This document shows, piece by piece, positions 1 to 8,903 of a DNA stretch of 64,000 nucleotides. The notes under the pieces were generated by a model, which was not told the origin of the DNA, made no database searches, and saw only the letters and a list, made by a program, of their open reading frames with translations. A program made the position numbers and the translations under genes. The stretch's first letter is position 1. Every line of letters begins with the position of its first letter. Source of the DNA: Amazonocrinis nigriterrae CENA67 (lineage in GTDB: Bacteria > Cyanobacteriota > Cyanobacteriia > Cyanobacteriales > Nostocaceae); the NCBI RefSeq assembly GCF_016056305.1, contig NZ_JAECZC010000102.1, positions 74,884 to 138,883 of the forward strand, in the 5' to 3' direction.

Positions 1-3000
1 GATAGTGGGCATTGGGACACTTGGAGTTACAGGGAATTGCAAGAAGCCGGATACAGCAAGTTTTTGGAGCCAGATGCAGAGGTTGGATGTGAGCATGTTC
101 CATCCCACAGACAAGCTATTCCACTGCCTAAAAATTTCTCTAATTTTGATGACTTCAAAAGAGCCTGGGATGAATGGATGGAAACGTTGGAGGATGAAGA
201 GGAAGAGGAATATTCTCATGTATTAGCTTTAGATATCTGGGAGCAAGAATGTAATTCATGCGCAGCTAATGCTCCTCAGTCCCCAGTCCCCACTCCTCAC
301 ATTGATATTGAAACTATTGCTGATAGTCTAATTGAGGAGCAGGGCAGAGAAATTACACCCCGATTTCGCTCTTACCTAATTGAGTATTTGTGTGAAGCCT
401 ATGGGCTTCGCGCATCATCTCTAAGCCCAGACCTTCGTTGCTTTGTAAACGCACAAGCGAACACTTATTCATTCATCAATCAACAAGGTATTAGGGAATC
501 CGAAATTAATAACATTGCTGGCGACATTCAATTATGTGGAATAAGGGCTGATAAAGGTAAAATCCGGGAGGTTTTACCAGATTGCAAAAACCTCAATTTT
601 GCAGAATCTACAGCTCTTTTTGATTCCGGTGCATTTCCAGAGGTTATAGCAAACGCTAGGGTCACGCCCAAAAAATCGCTCTCAAGACAACTGAGAGCGA
701 TCGCTGCACTGCCAAAATTCAAAGATGTTTGGTTCGTGTCGTATGACCGTTTAATAGACGAAAAACATATTAACGGTAAACGTGTAAAAAGGCGGTGGAC
801 TGTCCAAGAAGGCGAGTTAGCAGTAGCCGAAACTATTGAAGCCGCTAAATACTTAGACGGTCAGCGCCATCTACTACAGGATTACACCCTTGTTCAGAGC
901 TGCCAGGGGGTAGATGAACAACAGTATCTTAGATGTGTTGAAGGGGTGCTTCAATACTGTCGCCCCGGTGATGTGGTCGGCTTGGGTGGGTGGTGTATTT
1001 TGGGTCGCCAGTCTTCATATCTGGAAACTTTTTGGAAAACCATTAATTTGGTTATTCCAGTAATTGCTCGTGCCGACATTAAGAAAATACATATTTTTGG
1101 TGTGACTTGGTATAAGCCAAGGGACAAGCAACCTTTACCTCCATTACAACCTTTACTATGGTTGTGCGATCAATACGGCATTGAACTTAGTACGGATGGG
1201 CGATCGCCTATTGGTAATGCTCTGTGGACAGATCATATTCGTGCTGGAGCAATATTCCCTTACTGGAGACACAATTTAGCTTGGGTAAAAACTGAGATGG
1301 CGACGCTACGAGATTCGCCATTGTATCAAGCGCCTCCAGATCTCTCCAAAATTGATATTGCCGATAACCAAGATGAAAATTTTTACATATTAACGGATGC
1401 AAAATTCAAGGTGGGCGATCGCGTCTTAATCACGAAAGGCAAGCACGAAGGCAAGTCAGCCAAGATTCACGAAATCAAAGCTGAAAATCATATTTGCTGC
1501 TGGGTAAATGATGAATTTTACCTGCACTTTCCACCCGAAGACTTGAGGCTAGATCCTGATAATGCTCCTCTTCACCCTTGGGATTCACCACAAGAGTGGT
1601 CAAGCGCTGGGGTGCTTTGCAAATACGAAAATGATGTGATTTTTTGGGGTGAATTGCAGTTTCAAGTTAACCCCCAAATCAAAAAAATATACCTCAATCC
1701 TCGCGTTGTGGTGAATTTCTTAGAGGATAGCTGGTGTGTTTTAAAATCTTTTATAAAATATCTTGCTAAATACAATAAATCAGCTACAGAAAAAGAAATC
1801 ATTGATCACTACGGATGTGAGAAATCTTTAGCTCAAGATGCGCTAAAGCTAGGGGTTAATCTAGGCTTTATAGCTAAAGAGAATGGGAAATACAGCACAA
1901 CATTATGTGACGAACCGCCTGATTTAACAGACTTTGCTACAACAGAAGAATTCAGCGAAGCCTGGAACAAGTGGACACCATTATCGTTATCAAAGCTTCA
2001 AGTACCTGAGAAAATTCAAAATACACCAAAGCCAGTCTTGTCGCCAGATGCACCCATCGCAGTGGTGCTTTTTGCTGGTGGCGGTGGCATTGAAGCGGGT
2101 ATGGTTGAAGCTGGTATCCGTCCGGCTATTGCTGTGGAATTTGATCCGAAAAAGCCGAAGTTGAGCAGCGCGATCGCAGACTGCCACGAGAAAAATTTCA
2201 GCGAATATGGCTGTAAGCTGATTCGCCAAACTGTTCAGGAAGTATCTTTATTGGGGTTTGCTAATTTCCCTAAAAATCCCGATTTTCTGCACGCTTCACC
2301 TATGTGCAGCAACTTCTCGAATGCCAAGGGGAAAGACGCAATTGAAACAAATGAAGATATCGCAATGGCATCAGCTGTAGTTGGGGCGATTCGCGCTCTT
2401 GCGCCGAAAATATTCACTTTAGAGAATGTGCGGCGTTACCGCGATTCACAAAGCTTTAAGATCATTGCTCAGGCGCTTGAAGAAGAGGGCTATTTGTGGC
2501 GTGCTGAATTTTTACGGCTTCTTGATTGCCAAGCCAGAGAGCGCTTTGTTGTGGTAGCCGCTAAAGATTGGCTTCCACCATTACCACCAGCCCCGCAGCC
2601 TGTAGGTTGGTATGAGGTTGTGGCGGATCTCATTCCTGGTATGGCTGATTCAGAACTGGTGACAGGGCAAATAAAAGCGCTTGAAGAATTTTTAGCCAAC
2701 AACGAACCCACACCATTGCTAATTGACCGAACAGGGGGGAGGGGAAAGTACAAGGTCAAACCCGCACACATACCTTGCAATACGCTGCTACGCAGCGTAT
2801 TCACAGACGGCAAAGGAGCGAATCGCAATAAATTCGCTGATATTTGGCTTCCCGACGGCACTGTAAAATCAGTGCCCATCAAAGCGGCTGCACGCTGGCA
2901 GGGGTTTCCCAGCTGGTATCAATTCCCTCCAGATACCGCCACATCTGGCAGCATTATTGGCTATTCAGTGCCACCAAAATTCGCAGCCCAATTATTCAAA

Positions 3001-3267
3001 TCACTTCAACAACCACCACCAATTGAATTGCAAATTCAGCTATGCCAAAAGCACATTTTTGACCACAATTGGCGTATACAAGATTCAAAAACTTCAAGAG
3101 AAGCCATCAAATCAGCGAAGAGCGCGATCGCTTCTGAGCAATCTCGTATCGATGAACTAGTAGAAGAACTGATTATCTATCGCCAGTTTTTAGACTTGGG
3201 ACTGGATAAAAGCGAGGCAAAAATTAGAGTGCTTCGCTTAATTGTAGATCAAAGCCGCAATCAGTGA
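1..3267 (+). CDS. DpdA/TGT-like transglycosylase fused to C5-cytosine DNA methyltransferase (5' end outside window)
   Basis: The frame is open to base 1, so the true start probably lies upstream; TTG at 37 is the first possible start inside, and residues are numbered from it. Residues ~185-400 carry motifs of the tRNA-guanine transglycosylase/DpdA fold: FDSGAF (195-200, the DSGGF position of the active-site Asp), SCQGVD (288-293), VGLGGW (314-319), HIFGV (352-356) and STDGRSP (385-391). A KOW-like stretch (KFKVGDRV, ~456-463) and a winged-helix-like stretch follow. Residues ~672 to the end are a complete C5-cytosine methyltransferase: FAGGGG (679-684), SPMCSNFS with catalytic Cys757 in place of PCQ, ENV (796-798), QARER (832-836) and a GYSVPP motif X. 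The likely role is modifying phage DNA, inserting a 7-deazaguanine and methylating cytosine, to evade restriction. Methyltransferase assignment is firm; the DpdA part is motif-based inference. Confidence 0.85.
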   Translation, partial: DSGHWDTWSYRELQEAGYSKFLEPDAEVGCEHVPSHRQAIPLPKNFSNFDDFKRAWDEWMETLEDEEEEEYSHVLALDIWEQECNSCAANAPQSPVPTPHIDIETIADSLIEEQGREITPRFRSYLIEYLCEAYGLRASSLSPDLRCFVNAQANTYSFINQQGIRESEINNIAGDIQLCGIRADKGKIREVLPDCKNLNFAESTALFDSGAFPEVIANARVTPKKSLSRQLRAIAALPKFKDVWFVSYDRLIDEKHINGKRVKRRWTVQEGELAVAETIEAAKYLDGQRHLLQDYTLVQSCQGVDEQQYLRCVEGVLQYCRPGDVVGLGGWCILGRQSSYLETFWKTINLVIPVIARADIKKIHIFGVTWYKPRDKQPLPPLQPLLWLCDQYGIELSTDGRSPIGNALWTDHIRAGAIFPYWRHNLAWVKTEMATLRDSPLYQAPPDLSKIDIADNQDENFYILTDAKFKVGDRVLITKGKHEGKSAKIHEIKAENHICCWVNDEFYLHFPPEDLRLDPDNAPLHPWDSPQEWSSAGVLCKYENDVIFWGELQFQVNPQIKKIYLNPRVVVNFLEDSWCVLKSFIKYLAKYNKSATEKEIIDHYGCEKSLAQDALKLGVNLGFIAKENGKYSTTLCDEPPDLTDFATTEEFSEAWNKWTPLSLSKLQVPEKIQNTPKPVLSPDAPIAVVLFAGGGGIEAGMVEAGIRPAIAVEFDPKKPKLSSAIADCHEKNFSEYGCKLIRQTVQEVSLLGFANFPKNPDFLHASPMCSNFSNAKGKDAIETNEDIAMASAVVGAIRALAPKIFTLENVRRYRDSQSFKIIAQALEEEGYLWRAEFLRLLDCQARERFVVVAAKDWLPPLPPAPQPVGWYEVVADLIPGMADSELVTGQIKALEEFLANNEPTPLLIDRTGGRGKYKVKPAHIPCNTLLRSVFTDGKGANRNKFADIWLPDGTVKSVPIKAAARWQGFPSWYQFPPDTATSGSIIGYSVPPKFAAQLFKSLQQPPPIELQIQLCQKHIFDHNWRIQDSKTSREAIKSAKSAIASEQSRIDELVEELIIYRQFLDLGLDKSEAKIRVLRLIVDQSRNQ

Positions 3268-3727
3268 GCTTTTGATTGATGCTGGTGATTTCCTCACTTG
3301 TAAAATCGCCAATACCAGCAATACCGCTCATTGCTTCTCGAAGTTTAGCGATCGCGAATTCCAAATTTTCAAGCCTGCGAAAACTGCTGAGGGTGGTAAG
3401 GAGGGTGGTGTAGGCTGTATTGGCTTTTAGCGTCCGTTCAGCTGCGGCGTAAGCCCTAGCCCATTCTGGGGAATTGTGCAGCAAGGAAATAAGCTTATCC
3501 CAATCAGGAAAACTCGTTACATCGTGGTGGAAAATTTTCCACTCTAAAAGTTCGCCATCCCAATAATGCGCCTCAGATGGCTTTGGCGGCTTGGCTTTAA
3601 TATCGCTGCCATCAAGATAAACTTCCTCAATCGGCAGATTTGGCCCTTCTAAGGCGATAAATCCCTCTGGCAGATTTTCAGCTTGAGTGGCAGTGCCGAC
3701 GATGGCATTATCGTAAATCAAAAACAT
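3224..3727 (-). CDS. Tail-fibre-associated protein, unknown function
   Basis: 167 aa, last gene of the leftward tail block, two bases after the glycine-rich fibre gene and overlapping the 3' end of the convergent modification gene by 44 bases. No signal peptide or membrane segment is seen. The middle has aromatic-rich text (AHYWDGELLEWKIF) of the sort found in tail-fibre assembly proteins, and the C-terminal half is helical. Its position last after the fibres suggests a fibre chaperone or accessory subunit, but I do not recognise the family. Confidence 0.7.
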   Translation of the reverse strand: MFLIYDNAIVGTATQAENLPEGFIALEGPNLPIEEVYLDGSDIKAKPPKPSEAHYWDGELLEWKIFHHDVTSFPDWDKLISLLHNSPEWARAYAAAERTLKANTAYTTLLTTLSSFRRLENLEFAIAKLREAMSGIAGIGDFTSEEITSINQKLTDCGFDLQLSEAL

Positions 3728-3728
3728 A

Positions 3729-5048
3729 TTAACCTATTGGCAAAAATTGTCTCAAAATCAGTTGACCGCTTTGGGCGGCGATGCTGGGAAATAAGCCCCC
3801 CAACCCACCGAAGCTGCCACCAGCACCACCTCCTGTAGAGCCGTCGCCGCTAGTAGTTCCCATAGTTCCGCCATTCAGCAAAATGGTGCTGCCAGACGTA
3901 TTGATGGAGGGAGATACAATCCCCACTACTCCGCCACCACCACCATGTCCGCCAGCGCCATTACCGACGATACCGTTGCTACCGTTACCGCCTTTGACGC
4001 TCAAAACAGCAGTGGCAGATACAACAACTTGCCGCAAGGATCTTAATAAGATAAGTCCTCCACTACCACCACCACCACCGCTAATGTTGGCGCTTCCAGA
4101 ATTAAGAACTCCTGCGCCGGCATTCCCCCCTAAGGCGGTGATTGTTCCATTGATTGTGATCTTGCCTCCACAATCAATAATCAGTCCGCCGCCACCCCTA
4201 CCACCAGCGGCAATAGTGGCATTCCCTCCAGGTGAAATACTGACAAAGCCGCTTGCCCCACCAGATCCATGTGGGGCTAATAAGTAGCTGTAAGCCGAGC
4301 CATTGGTCAGGTTGCCTATCCCTGCGCCGGGCCCAGCACCAGAATTACCCCCAAGGTTGCCACTAGGTAAAGTTGTAGCAAAACTGCCACCTCCAGCAGT
4401 AGCAGTGGCGATATTTATAGTGCCGTTGATCGCGACATCTCCAGAGACTCGAATGTAAGCGAGCTTATCTATTGTCAAAACCGCTCCAGCATTAATTGTG
4501 AAGCTTTTAAAGAAATACTCACCTTGCGAAAGAGTATCAGTACCACTAAGGCTATAATTTCCTTCATCTCCAGATCCTCCGAAAATTTTTACGGCATTAA
4601 AAAGCGGTTGCACCTGGTATCTGGGACGCAAATCAATTATGCTGCCAGAAATATTTCCTGAAACTGTAAAAATTTGCGCGAGCATTAATGCTCTAAGGGG
4701 ATAAGTTGTGGATTGGACAATTACTCCTGATTCATTGATGTATACATAGCTGATAGAGTTATCAGCTAGCACAAGATTTCCGGGATTAATAGCAACAAAA
4801 CTGCCATCTTGTAATCGCACTGCACCTCCGGTATAGCCAATTGTCAGCCCTGACGTTGCAATGACTTTTAAGGTATCTCTAAAAGCTTCCCATTCTGGTT
4901 TTATTTGCCCTGCGGCACTGCTGAGGTCGCTATTGGTAATCAAAGGACAATGACCATCGAAATCTTGCCCGTCAAAAACAGGGTTATTTATTGAATTTAA
5001 AAAATCTGCCGTAACAGGAGAACCATTTACAAAAACCGTTTTAGTCAT
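3729..5048 (-). CDS. Glycine-rich tail fibre / receptor-binding protein
   Basis: 439 aa. The N-terminal ~150 residues are ordinary. From residue ~160 the chain is beta-rich and then very glycine-rich (runs such as GGGGSGG, GGRGGGG, GGNGSNG), ending in a short hydrophobic tail. Polyglycine-rich C-termini are typical of phage adhesins that bind surface sugars. The gene directly follows the collar-domain fibre gene, so the two probably form the distal fibre. The complementary strand is open for 168 codons of Pro-rich text only because the Gly codons are regular. Confidence 0.75.
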   Translation of the reverse strand: MTKTVFVNGSPVTADFLNSINNPVFDGQDFDGHCPLITNSDLSSAAGQIKPEWEAFRDTLKVIATSGLTIGYTGGAVRLQDGSFVAINPGNLVLADNSISYVYINESGVIVQSTTYPLRALMLAQIFTVSGNISGSIIDLRPRYQVQPLFNAVKIFGGSGDEGNYSLSGTDTLSQGEYFFKSFTINAGAVLTIDKLAYIRVSGDVAINGTINIATATAGGGSFATTLPSGNLGGNSGAGPGAGIGNLTNGSAYSYLLAPHGSGGASGFVSISPGGNATIAAGGRGGGGLIIDCGGKITINGTITALGGNAGAGVLNSGSANISGGGGGSGGLILLRSLRQVVVSATAVLSVKGGNGSNGIVGNGAGGHGGGGGVVGIVSPSINTSGSTILLNGGTMGTTSGDGSTGGGAGGSFGGLGGLFPSIAAQSGQLILRQFLPIG

Positions 5049-6482
5049 TTATACCCCTGCATAGATAATCCAATTGATTATTAAATAAGGCTGCAAATTG
5101 TTGTGAGCCGCCCCGCCTCCCGTATTGGCGGTGACGACATTGGCTCCGGCGGTAGTACCAACAATGTCGGTCATCGCACTTTTGCTGCTGCCGTCCGCTA
5201 CCCCACCAGAGACAGATTTGGGGTGCGCGTGCGGTGGTATTTCATTAGTGATTAGCGTGTGGGTTTGGGCACCAGCGCTTGCTCCTAATGTATTGCTAGC
5301 AGTAATTCTGCTAGCGGCTCCTTGTAGGGTTGAACTGTCGGCGCCTACCGGGACTCTACCCCGTAAATCAGGCAAATTAAAAGTGGTTGAGCCATCGCCA
5401 GAGCCAAAGATTGCGCCAACCACGGCATACAGCGCAGCGTAGGTAGTGCGCGATATCGCCCTACCATCGCAGATTAGCCATTTACTGGGTGCTGAATTAG
5501 TAATCCAGGCGATCGTCCCACCAATCGGCACAACGCCAATTGCGGCGATCGCACTATCTACATAAGCAGTATTAGCAATGCGAGTATTGTTGCTGTTGGA
5601 TAACTGAAGAGGGCAAGTGGGATTATTGATGAAAGCTGGGCTATCTAGAATGGCGTAATTAGCAAGTTGAGAGATTCTTGCTAAAGTTTCGATAATATCG
5701 CGCACTGCGTTTCTTGATGGCGCGTCGATTGCGCCATTCCAGCCTGTTGCGTCATAGGCTGTATCATTGCCCCCAGTTCCGCCAGGGTCGCCTTTTTGGG
5801 CAAGGATCTGCCAGTAGGTTGTATTGAGGGTTGAAGGCGTTTGTCCTGCCGCGGGATCAGAGTTGATGTACACCCAAGAACTACCACCATAAGTCACAGC
5901 GTCGTCGCGCTGGTAATAGGTTGCTGCTGCATACGCCCCTCTAAATCGTGGGCCCCCGCGTAGTGCTTCTACAAAATCAGGGTCAGATGTGAGTAGTTCG
6001 GCGATCGCTCTTACTGTCCTAGGTAATGAGTCTGTAGAAATGCGTGTAGGGATAAGGTCGGCAAATTCAACCGAGGCGACATTGGGAATAATTGCGTGGA
6101 AGTCCATCACTACGCTTACATCATTCCCAGTGATTATCCCCAATCTCTGAGAGGTTGCCGCATCGTAAAACGTGCCTGTGTAGGTTAGTCCGGCATCAAC
6201 AACAACTGGCCCGTCGTATTGTGTGCCATCTGCCAGCCAGTATGTGGTTTTAGAAGTATATTTATTGACGACCAAGTGGTAAGTGACGTTGCTAGTAGCA
6301 GATTCCACAACGTTCACGCCGCTTAGCGTGCCAGAACTAAAAGTAAAAGTATGAGGCGAAAGGGTATAGATCGAGTCGGGCGTTGTCCCAATATCGATCA
6401 ATGGCGCATCAAGGGTCAGCGTCAAATCGCCGTCAAAAGCCACCCCGCCCGAATCTACGAATTTTCCTGTTATCTGCGTCAT
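5049..6482 (-). CDS. Tail fibre protein with C-terminal phage tail collar domain
   Basis: The chosen start is ATG at 6482 (MTQITGKF); ATG at 6500 is also possible. The open frame runs on to 6647 only because the heptamer repeat (SLLPTPY) is translatable, so that extension is not believed. The middle has a carbohydrate-module-like segment (YQRDDAVTYGGSSWVYINSD). The C-terminal ~165 residues are a phage tail collar domain: PIGGTIAWI, a WLICDGR core, YAALYAVVG, FNLPDLRGRVPVG, then a trimer-tip region ending in NLQPYLIINWIIYAGV. It should be a trimeric fibre at the baseplate. It lies downstream of gpI-like and HU genes and four bases upstream of the glycine-rich fibre. Confidence 0.85.
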   Translation of the reverse strand: MTQITGKFVDSGGVAFDGDLTLTLDAPLIDIGTTPDSIYTLSPHTFTFSSGTLSGVNVVESATSNVTYHLVVNKYTSKTTYWLADGTQYDGPVVVDAGLTYTGTFYDAATSQRLGIITGNDVSVVMDFHAIIPNVASVEFADLIPTRISTDSLPRTVRAIAELLTSDPDFVEALRGGPRFRGAYAAATYYQRDDAVTYGGSSWVYINSDPAAGQTPSTLNTTYWQILAQKGDPGGTGGNDTAYDATGWNGAIDAPSRNAVRDIIETLARISQLANYAILDSPAFINNPTCPLQLSNSNNTRIANTAYVDSAIAAIGVVPIGGTIAWITNSAPSKWLICDGRAISRTTYAALYAVVGAIFGSGDGSTTFNLPDLRGRVPVGADSSTLQGAASRITASNTLGASAGAQTHTLITNEIPPHAHPKSVSGGVADGSSKSAMTDIVGTTAGANVVTANTGGGAAHNNLQPYLIINWIIYAGV

Positions 6483-6512
6483 GGGGGTAGAATTCCCCAT
6501 GAGGGGAGTTGG

Positions 6513-6589
6513 GGGAGTAGGGAGTAGGGAGTAGGGAGTAGGGAGTAGGGAGTAGGGAGTAGGGAGTAGGGAGTAGGGAGTAGGGAGTG
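6513..6589. repeat. Heptameric tandem repeat (GGGAGTA)n
   Basis: Ten exact copies of GGGAGTA (6513-6582) and a degenerate eleventh. This is a short tandemly repeated repetitive sequence of the type common in heterocystous cyanobacteria. It sits just upstream of the collar-fibre start and lengthens its reading frame by in-frame Pro/Leu/Tyr codons. A shorter AATGACT repeat follows at about 6649-6671. Confidence 0.9.
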
Positions 6590-6657
6590 GGGAGATGGGG
6601 GAGAATAACAAGCTATCCATTCCCAATGCCCTATGCCCTATGCCCAATAACTAATGA

Positions 6658-6936
6658 CTAATGACTAATGACCGATTCTTTAAACTGCTTACCCGCCGAG
6701 AATGCGGGTACTGTGGTTGCGGGGATGACCATCTTTTCATTGGTTTTGGGGTTGCGTCCTTCGCGTTCTTTCCGATCGCGCCTCTCGAATGAGCCAAACC
6801 CCACAAGCGTTACCTTGTCACCACTAGAAACAGTTTCCATAATTGTTTCAATCGTGGCAGTTAAAACCGCGTCTGCCTCTTTTTTGGTGACGTTCGCTTT
6901 AGTGGCGATCGCGTCTACTAATTCAGCTTTGTTCAT
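6658..6936 (-). CDS. HU-family DNA-binding protein
   Basis: 92 aa, full length for HU (usually ~90). It begins MNKAELVDAIA, has the dimer-core helices, the conserved VGFGSFERRDRKEREGRNP segment and a beta-arm with the NP turn (GRNPKTNEKMVIPA), and ends in FSAGKQFKESV. HU bends and compacts DNA. Here it lies inside the tail operon, between the gpI-like gene and the collar fibre, so it is probably expressed late and may help condense DNA for packaging, be packaged with it, or serve site-specific recombination. The start is ATG at 6936. The AATGACT repeat touches its stop codon. Confidence 0.92.
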   Translation of the reverse strand: MNKAELVDAIATKANVTKKEADAVLTATIETIMETVSSGDKVTLVGFGSFERRDRKEREGRNPKTNEKMVIPATTVPAFSAGKQFKESVISH

Positions 6937-6995
6937 ACCAATTCCTCATAAGTTTGGTATGAATTATAACCAGGAGTCTTGTCTGACATCAATTT

Positions 6996-7022
6996 GTGGG
7001 GCGGGCGACTCGCCCGCCCCAC
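6996..7022. repeat. GC-rich palindrome after gpI-like gene
   Basis: 12-base arms (GTGGGGCGGGCG and its complement) around a 3-base loop, ending one base from the gpI-like stop codon at 7023. It could act as a hairpin in the leftward transcript and slow transcription between the baseplate and HU/fibre genes. There is no T-run, so it is not a classical terminator. Similar GC-rich palindromes are common in cyanobacterial intergenic DNA. Confidence 0.7.
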
Positions 7023-7652
7023 TTAAAACGCTACCGAAGTATCAAAAACTGGATCGCCAGCGATTGAGAATCCGGCATGGAATTGTGAAAAGCACACGGT
7101 TGACTTGACGTACACCGGCCCATAAAGTCTATTGAACTTAACCGCCAATCGCCACTGATAAGAAGTTCGCAAATACGAGAGTGGCAGTAGCAAGAAGTAT
7201 TCAAGTGGTTCGCCTCCTAACGCATCCCCCGCTACGTTGCGCCCTGCGAGGAATTCGCCCAGTAGGTAGAGCTTGCCTTGGATATTAAAAGTTTGGAGCA
7301 AATATTCCAGTACGGCGCGTGAACCCTTGCATTCCCAAATAAAGGTATAGGCGTTGGTGATGAGACTGCGCTTTTGCTCGTCCGTCCAGGTAGTTTCCCA
7401 ATATTCGCCAGTGAAACCACAAAGCTGTCCTAGCCAATCTAGGTTTTGCGATTTCGCGGTCAGTGAATCAAGGTAATCAACATAAAAGTTGCCGATTGCT
7501 GACTTGACCGCCATTAAGTTCTCGTCCACGCCTACGGTTAGCCAATCCGCCACAGGGTCTAATTCTAGGTCATCGTCGGCAACTTGATACTTTTCTTCAG
7601 CGATGGGGAGCCGCTTATATATTGGTCTTCCCTGTTCCCAAGCGCTTGGCAT
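7023..7652 (-). CDS. Baseplate/tail protein gpI-like (P2 gpI family)
   Basis: 209 aa. Its position directly after the baseplate J gene, with the start overlapping the J stop codon, and the segments DWLTVGVDENLMAVKSAIGN, LDWLGQLCGF and YTFIWECKGSRAVLEYLL match the P2 gpI/phage tail protein I family, which bridges the baseplate wedge to the tail fibres. No membrane segment is seen. Length fits the family (~180-220 aa). Confidence 0.78.
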   Translation of the reverse strand: MPSAWEQGRPIYKRLPIAEEKYQVADDDLELDPVADWLTVGVDENLMAVKSAIGNFYVDYLDSLTAKSQNLDWLGQLCGFTGEYWETTWTDEQKRSLITNAYTFIWECKGSRAVLEYLLQTFNIQGKLYLLGEFLAGRNVAGDALGGEPLEYFLLLPLSYLRTSYQWRLAVKFNRLYGPVYVKSTVCFSQFHAGFSIAGDPVFDTSVAF

Positions 7653-8842
7653 TAGTCTAAGTCCCCCCCTTCCCCGTAACTGTAAGTGAAGTTTTCACTG
7701 CCCAGTACTAAGTCAATTGTTAGGTCGAATAGATAAGCCGCGCTGTAACTATTTGGCAATTGAATATCTGCGTAGCTTATATCTTGGTCGGTGTGGGTGC
7801 TTACTGATTGCACTAAATCCACCCCTGCCAGTTTCACCTGAAACTCTAATTCTTTGAGATTAATGGTTTCGCCCAAGGATAAATTTCCTGGTTGCAAATA
7901 CTCTTGTAATCGCTGGTAGATAGTGAGCGCGATCGCTTCTGGATTACTCCCAGGAAGCAAGGATGCGATCGCATACACTTCCAATGGCACAAGCTCAATG
8001 CTGGAAACATATACCAGTACACCAATTGGGGCTTTATTAGAATTTCTCAAGGCTGATTGCAAATCGTTGATTTGAGCTTGGTTGAGTTCCGTTCCATCGG
8101 GGTTAAGTCCAAATACATGGACTGCTCCCTTTTCGTAACTGACTTTATCAGCTGCCAGTAGCCCTACCGCCTTGGTTACGCTCCCCTCACCCAGTAATAA
8201 CTTTGTTTCCTGCTCGTAATCGTCGGCGCTCGTCAGTCCCCGCCGTCGCAGTGCCACAAATCCTCTAGCTCTTGCTTCGTCCTCGGTTTCTTCGTCGATT
8301 CCGCCAGATGCGGGTTCTGTGTTGATCACAGATTGCAAAAATGCTCGCGACTCACTCAAATTCTTGATGGTGTAGGCAGGCAGATTGTAATTTCTTCCCA
8401 AGTTTTCAGCCGTCGCCGTCACCACGCCAGCAATTGACCCCGCCGGAATTATTAGGTCTTCGTCAGTTGTGAAATTGTAGGTATTGGAAACATCACTCAC
8501 CATGTATCCAGCGCTCAAGTAAAAAGCGCTGCCTAGTGGCGCAGAGAGAGTGAAAGTCAGGCTTACCTGTGCGGCTTTCCCCAATCGCCTTTGAATGCCA
8601 GCAATTTTTAAAAATTCCACTGCCATTGAGGATGGTAACTTATTGGCATAGTACAAAAGTTCTAGTATGGCAAAGAGATGCCCCTCATACAGTGCCGTAA
8701 TGGGACTGGCTGCACTGAAGTCATTGAGGGTGCGATCGCTTGCTGTGTAGCACCTATCCTGCATTGCCTGGAGGATCAGCTTGGGGTCTGCTGGGTAGAG
8801 CGATTCGGGTTGTAGGGGGGTAAAGCGGGTGGGGTTTGCCAT
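7652..8842 (-). CDS. Baseplate J-like wedge protein
   Basis: 397 aa from ATG at 8842 (MANPTRFTPL). The frame runs on to 8965 only because it reads through the dispersed palindrome at 8868-8892, so the internal start is preferred. Family features are the early GIQRRLGKAAQVSLTFTLS segment, a central SGGIDEETEDEARARGF helix typical of baseplate J, then a TSADDYEQETKLL segment and a beta-rich C-terminus. P2 gpJ and T4 gp6 relatives form the wedge ring around the hub. It is followed without a gap by the gpI-like gene. Confidence 0.9.
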   Translation of the reverse strand: MANPTRFTPLQPESLYPADPKLILQAMQDRCYTASDRTLNDFSAASPITALYEGHLFAILELLYYANKLPSSMAVEFLKIAGIQRRLGKAAQVSLTFTLSAPLGSAFYLSAGYMVSDVSNTYNFTTDEDLIIPAGSIAGVVTATAENLGRNYNLPAYTIKNLSESRAFLQSVINTEPASGGIDEETEDEARARGFVALRRRGLTSADDYEQETKLLLGEGSVTKAVGLLAADKVSYEKGAVHVFGLNPDGTELNQAQINDLQSALRNSNKAPIGVLVYVSSIELVPLEVYAIASLLPGSNPEAIALTIYQRLQEYLQPGNLSLGETINLKELEFQVKLAGVDLVQSVSTHTDQDISYADIQLPNSYSAAYLFDLTIDLVLGSENFTYSYGEGGDLD

Positions 8843-8867
8843 AATACTTTCAGATTTCCCCACGGTT

Positions 8868-8892
8868 CTATCTGGCGGATTCCGCCAGATAG
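8868..8892. repeat. Dispersed palindrome, copy 1
   Basis: Arms CTATCTGGCGGA and TCCGCCAGATAG around one central T. It lies between the divergent baseplate J gene (minus) and a small plus-strand gene, in the 5' leaders of both. It belongs to a family with eight copies in this window. Confidence 0.95.
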
Positions 8893-8903
8893 ATGTATGG
8901 ATT

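Noticed and set aside
3781-4287. 168-codon plus-strand Pro-rich frame
   Set aside because: It is the antisense of the glycine-rich fibre gene; Gly codons read as Pro.
6500-6600. CRISPR-like array
   Set aside because: The repeats are contiguous heptamers without unique spacers of constant length. No cas gene is present.
6500-6647. N-terminal extension of the collar fibre
   Set aside because: Made of translated heptamer repeats; the internal ATG is more plausible.
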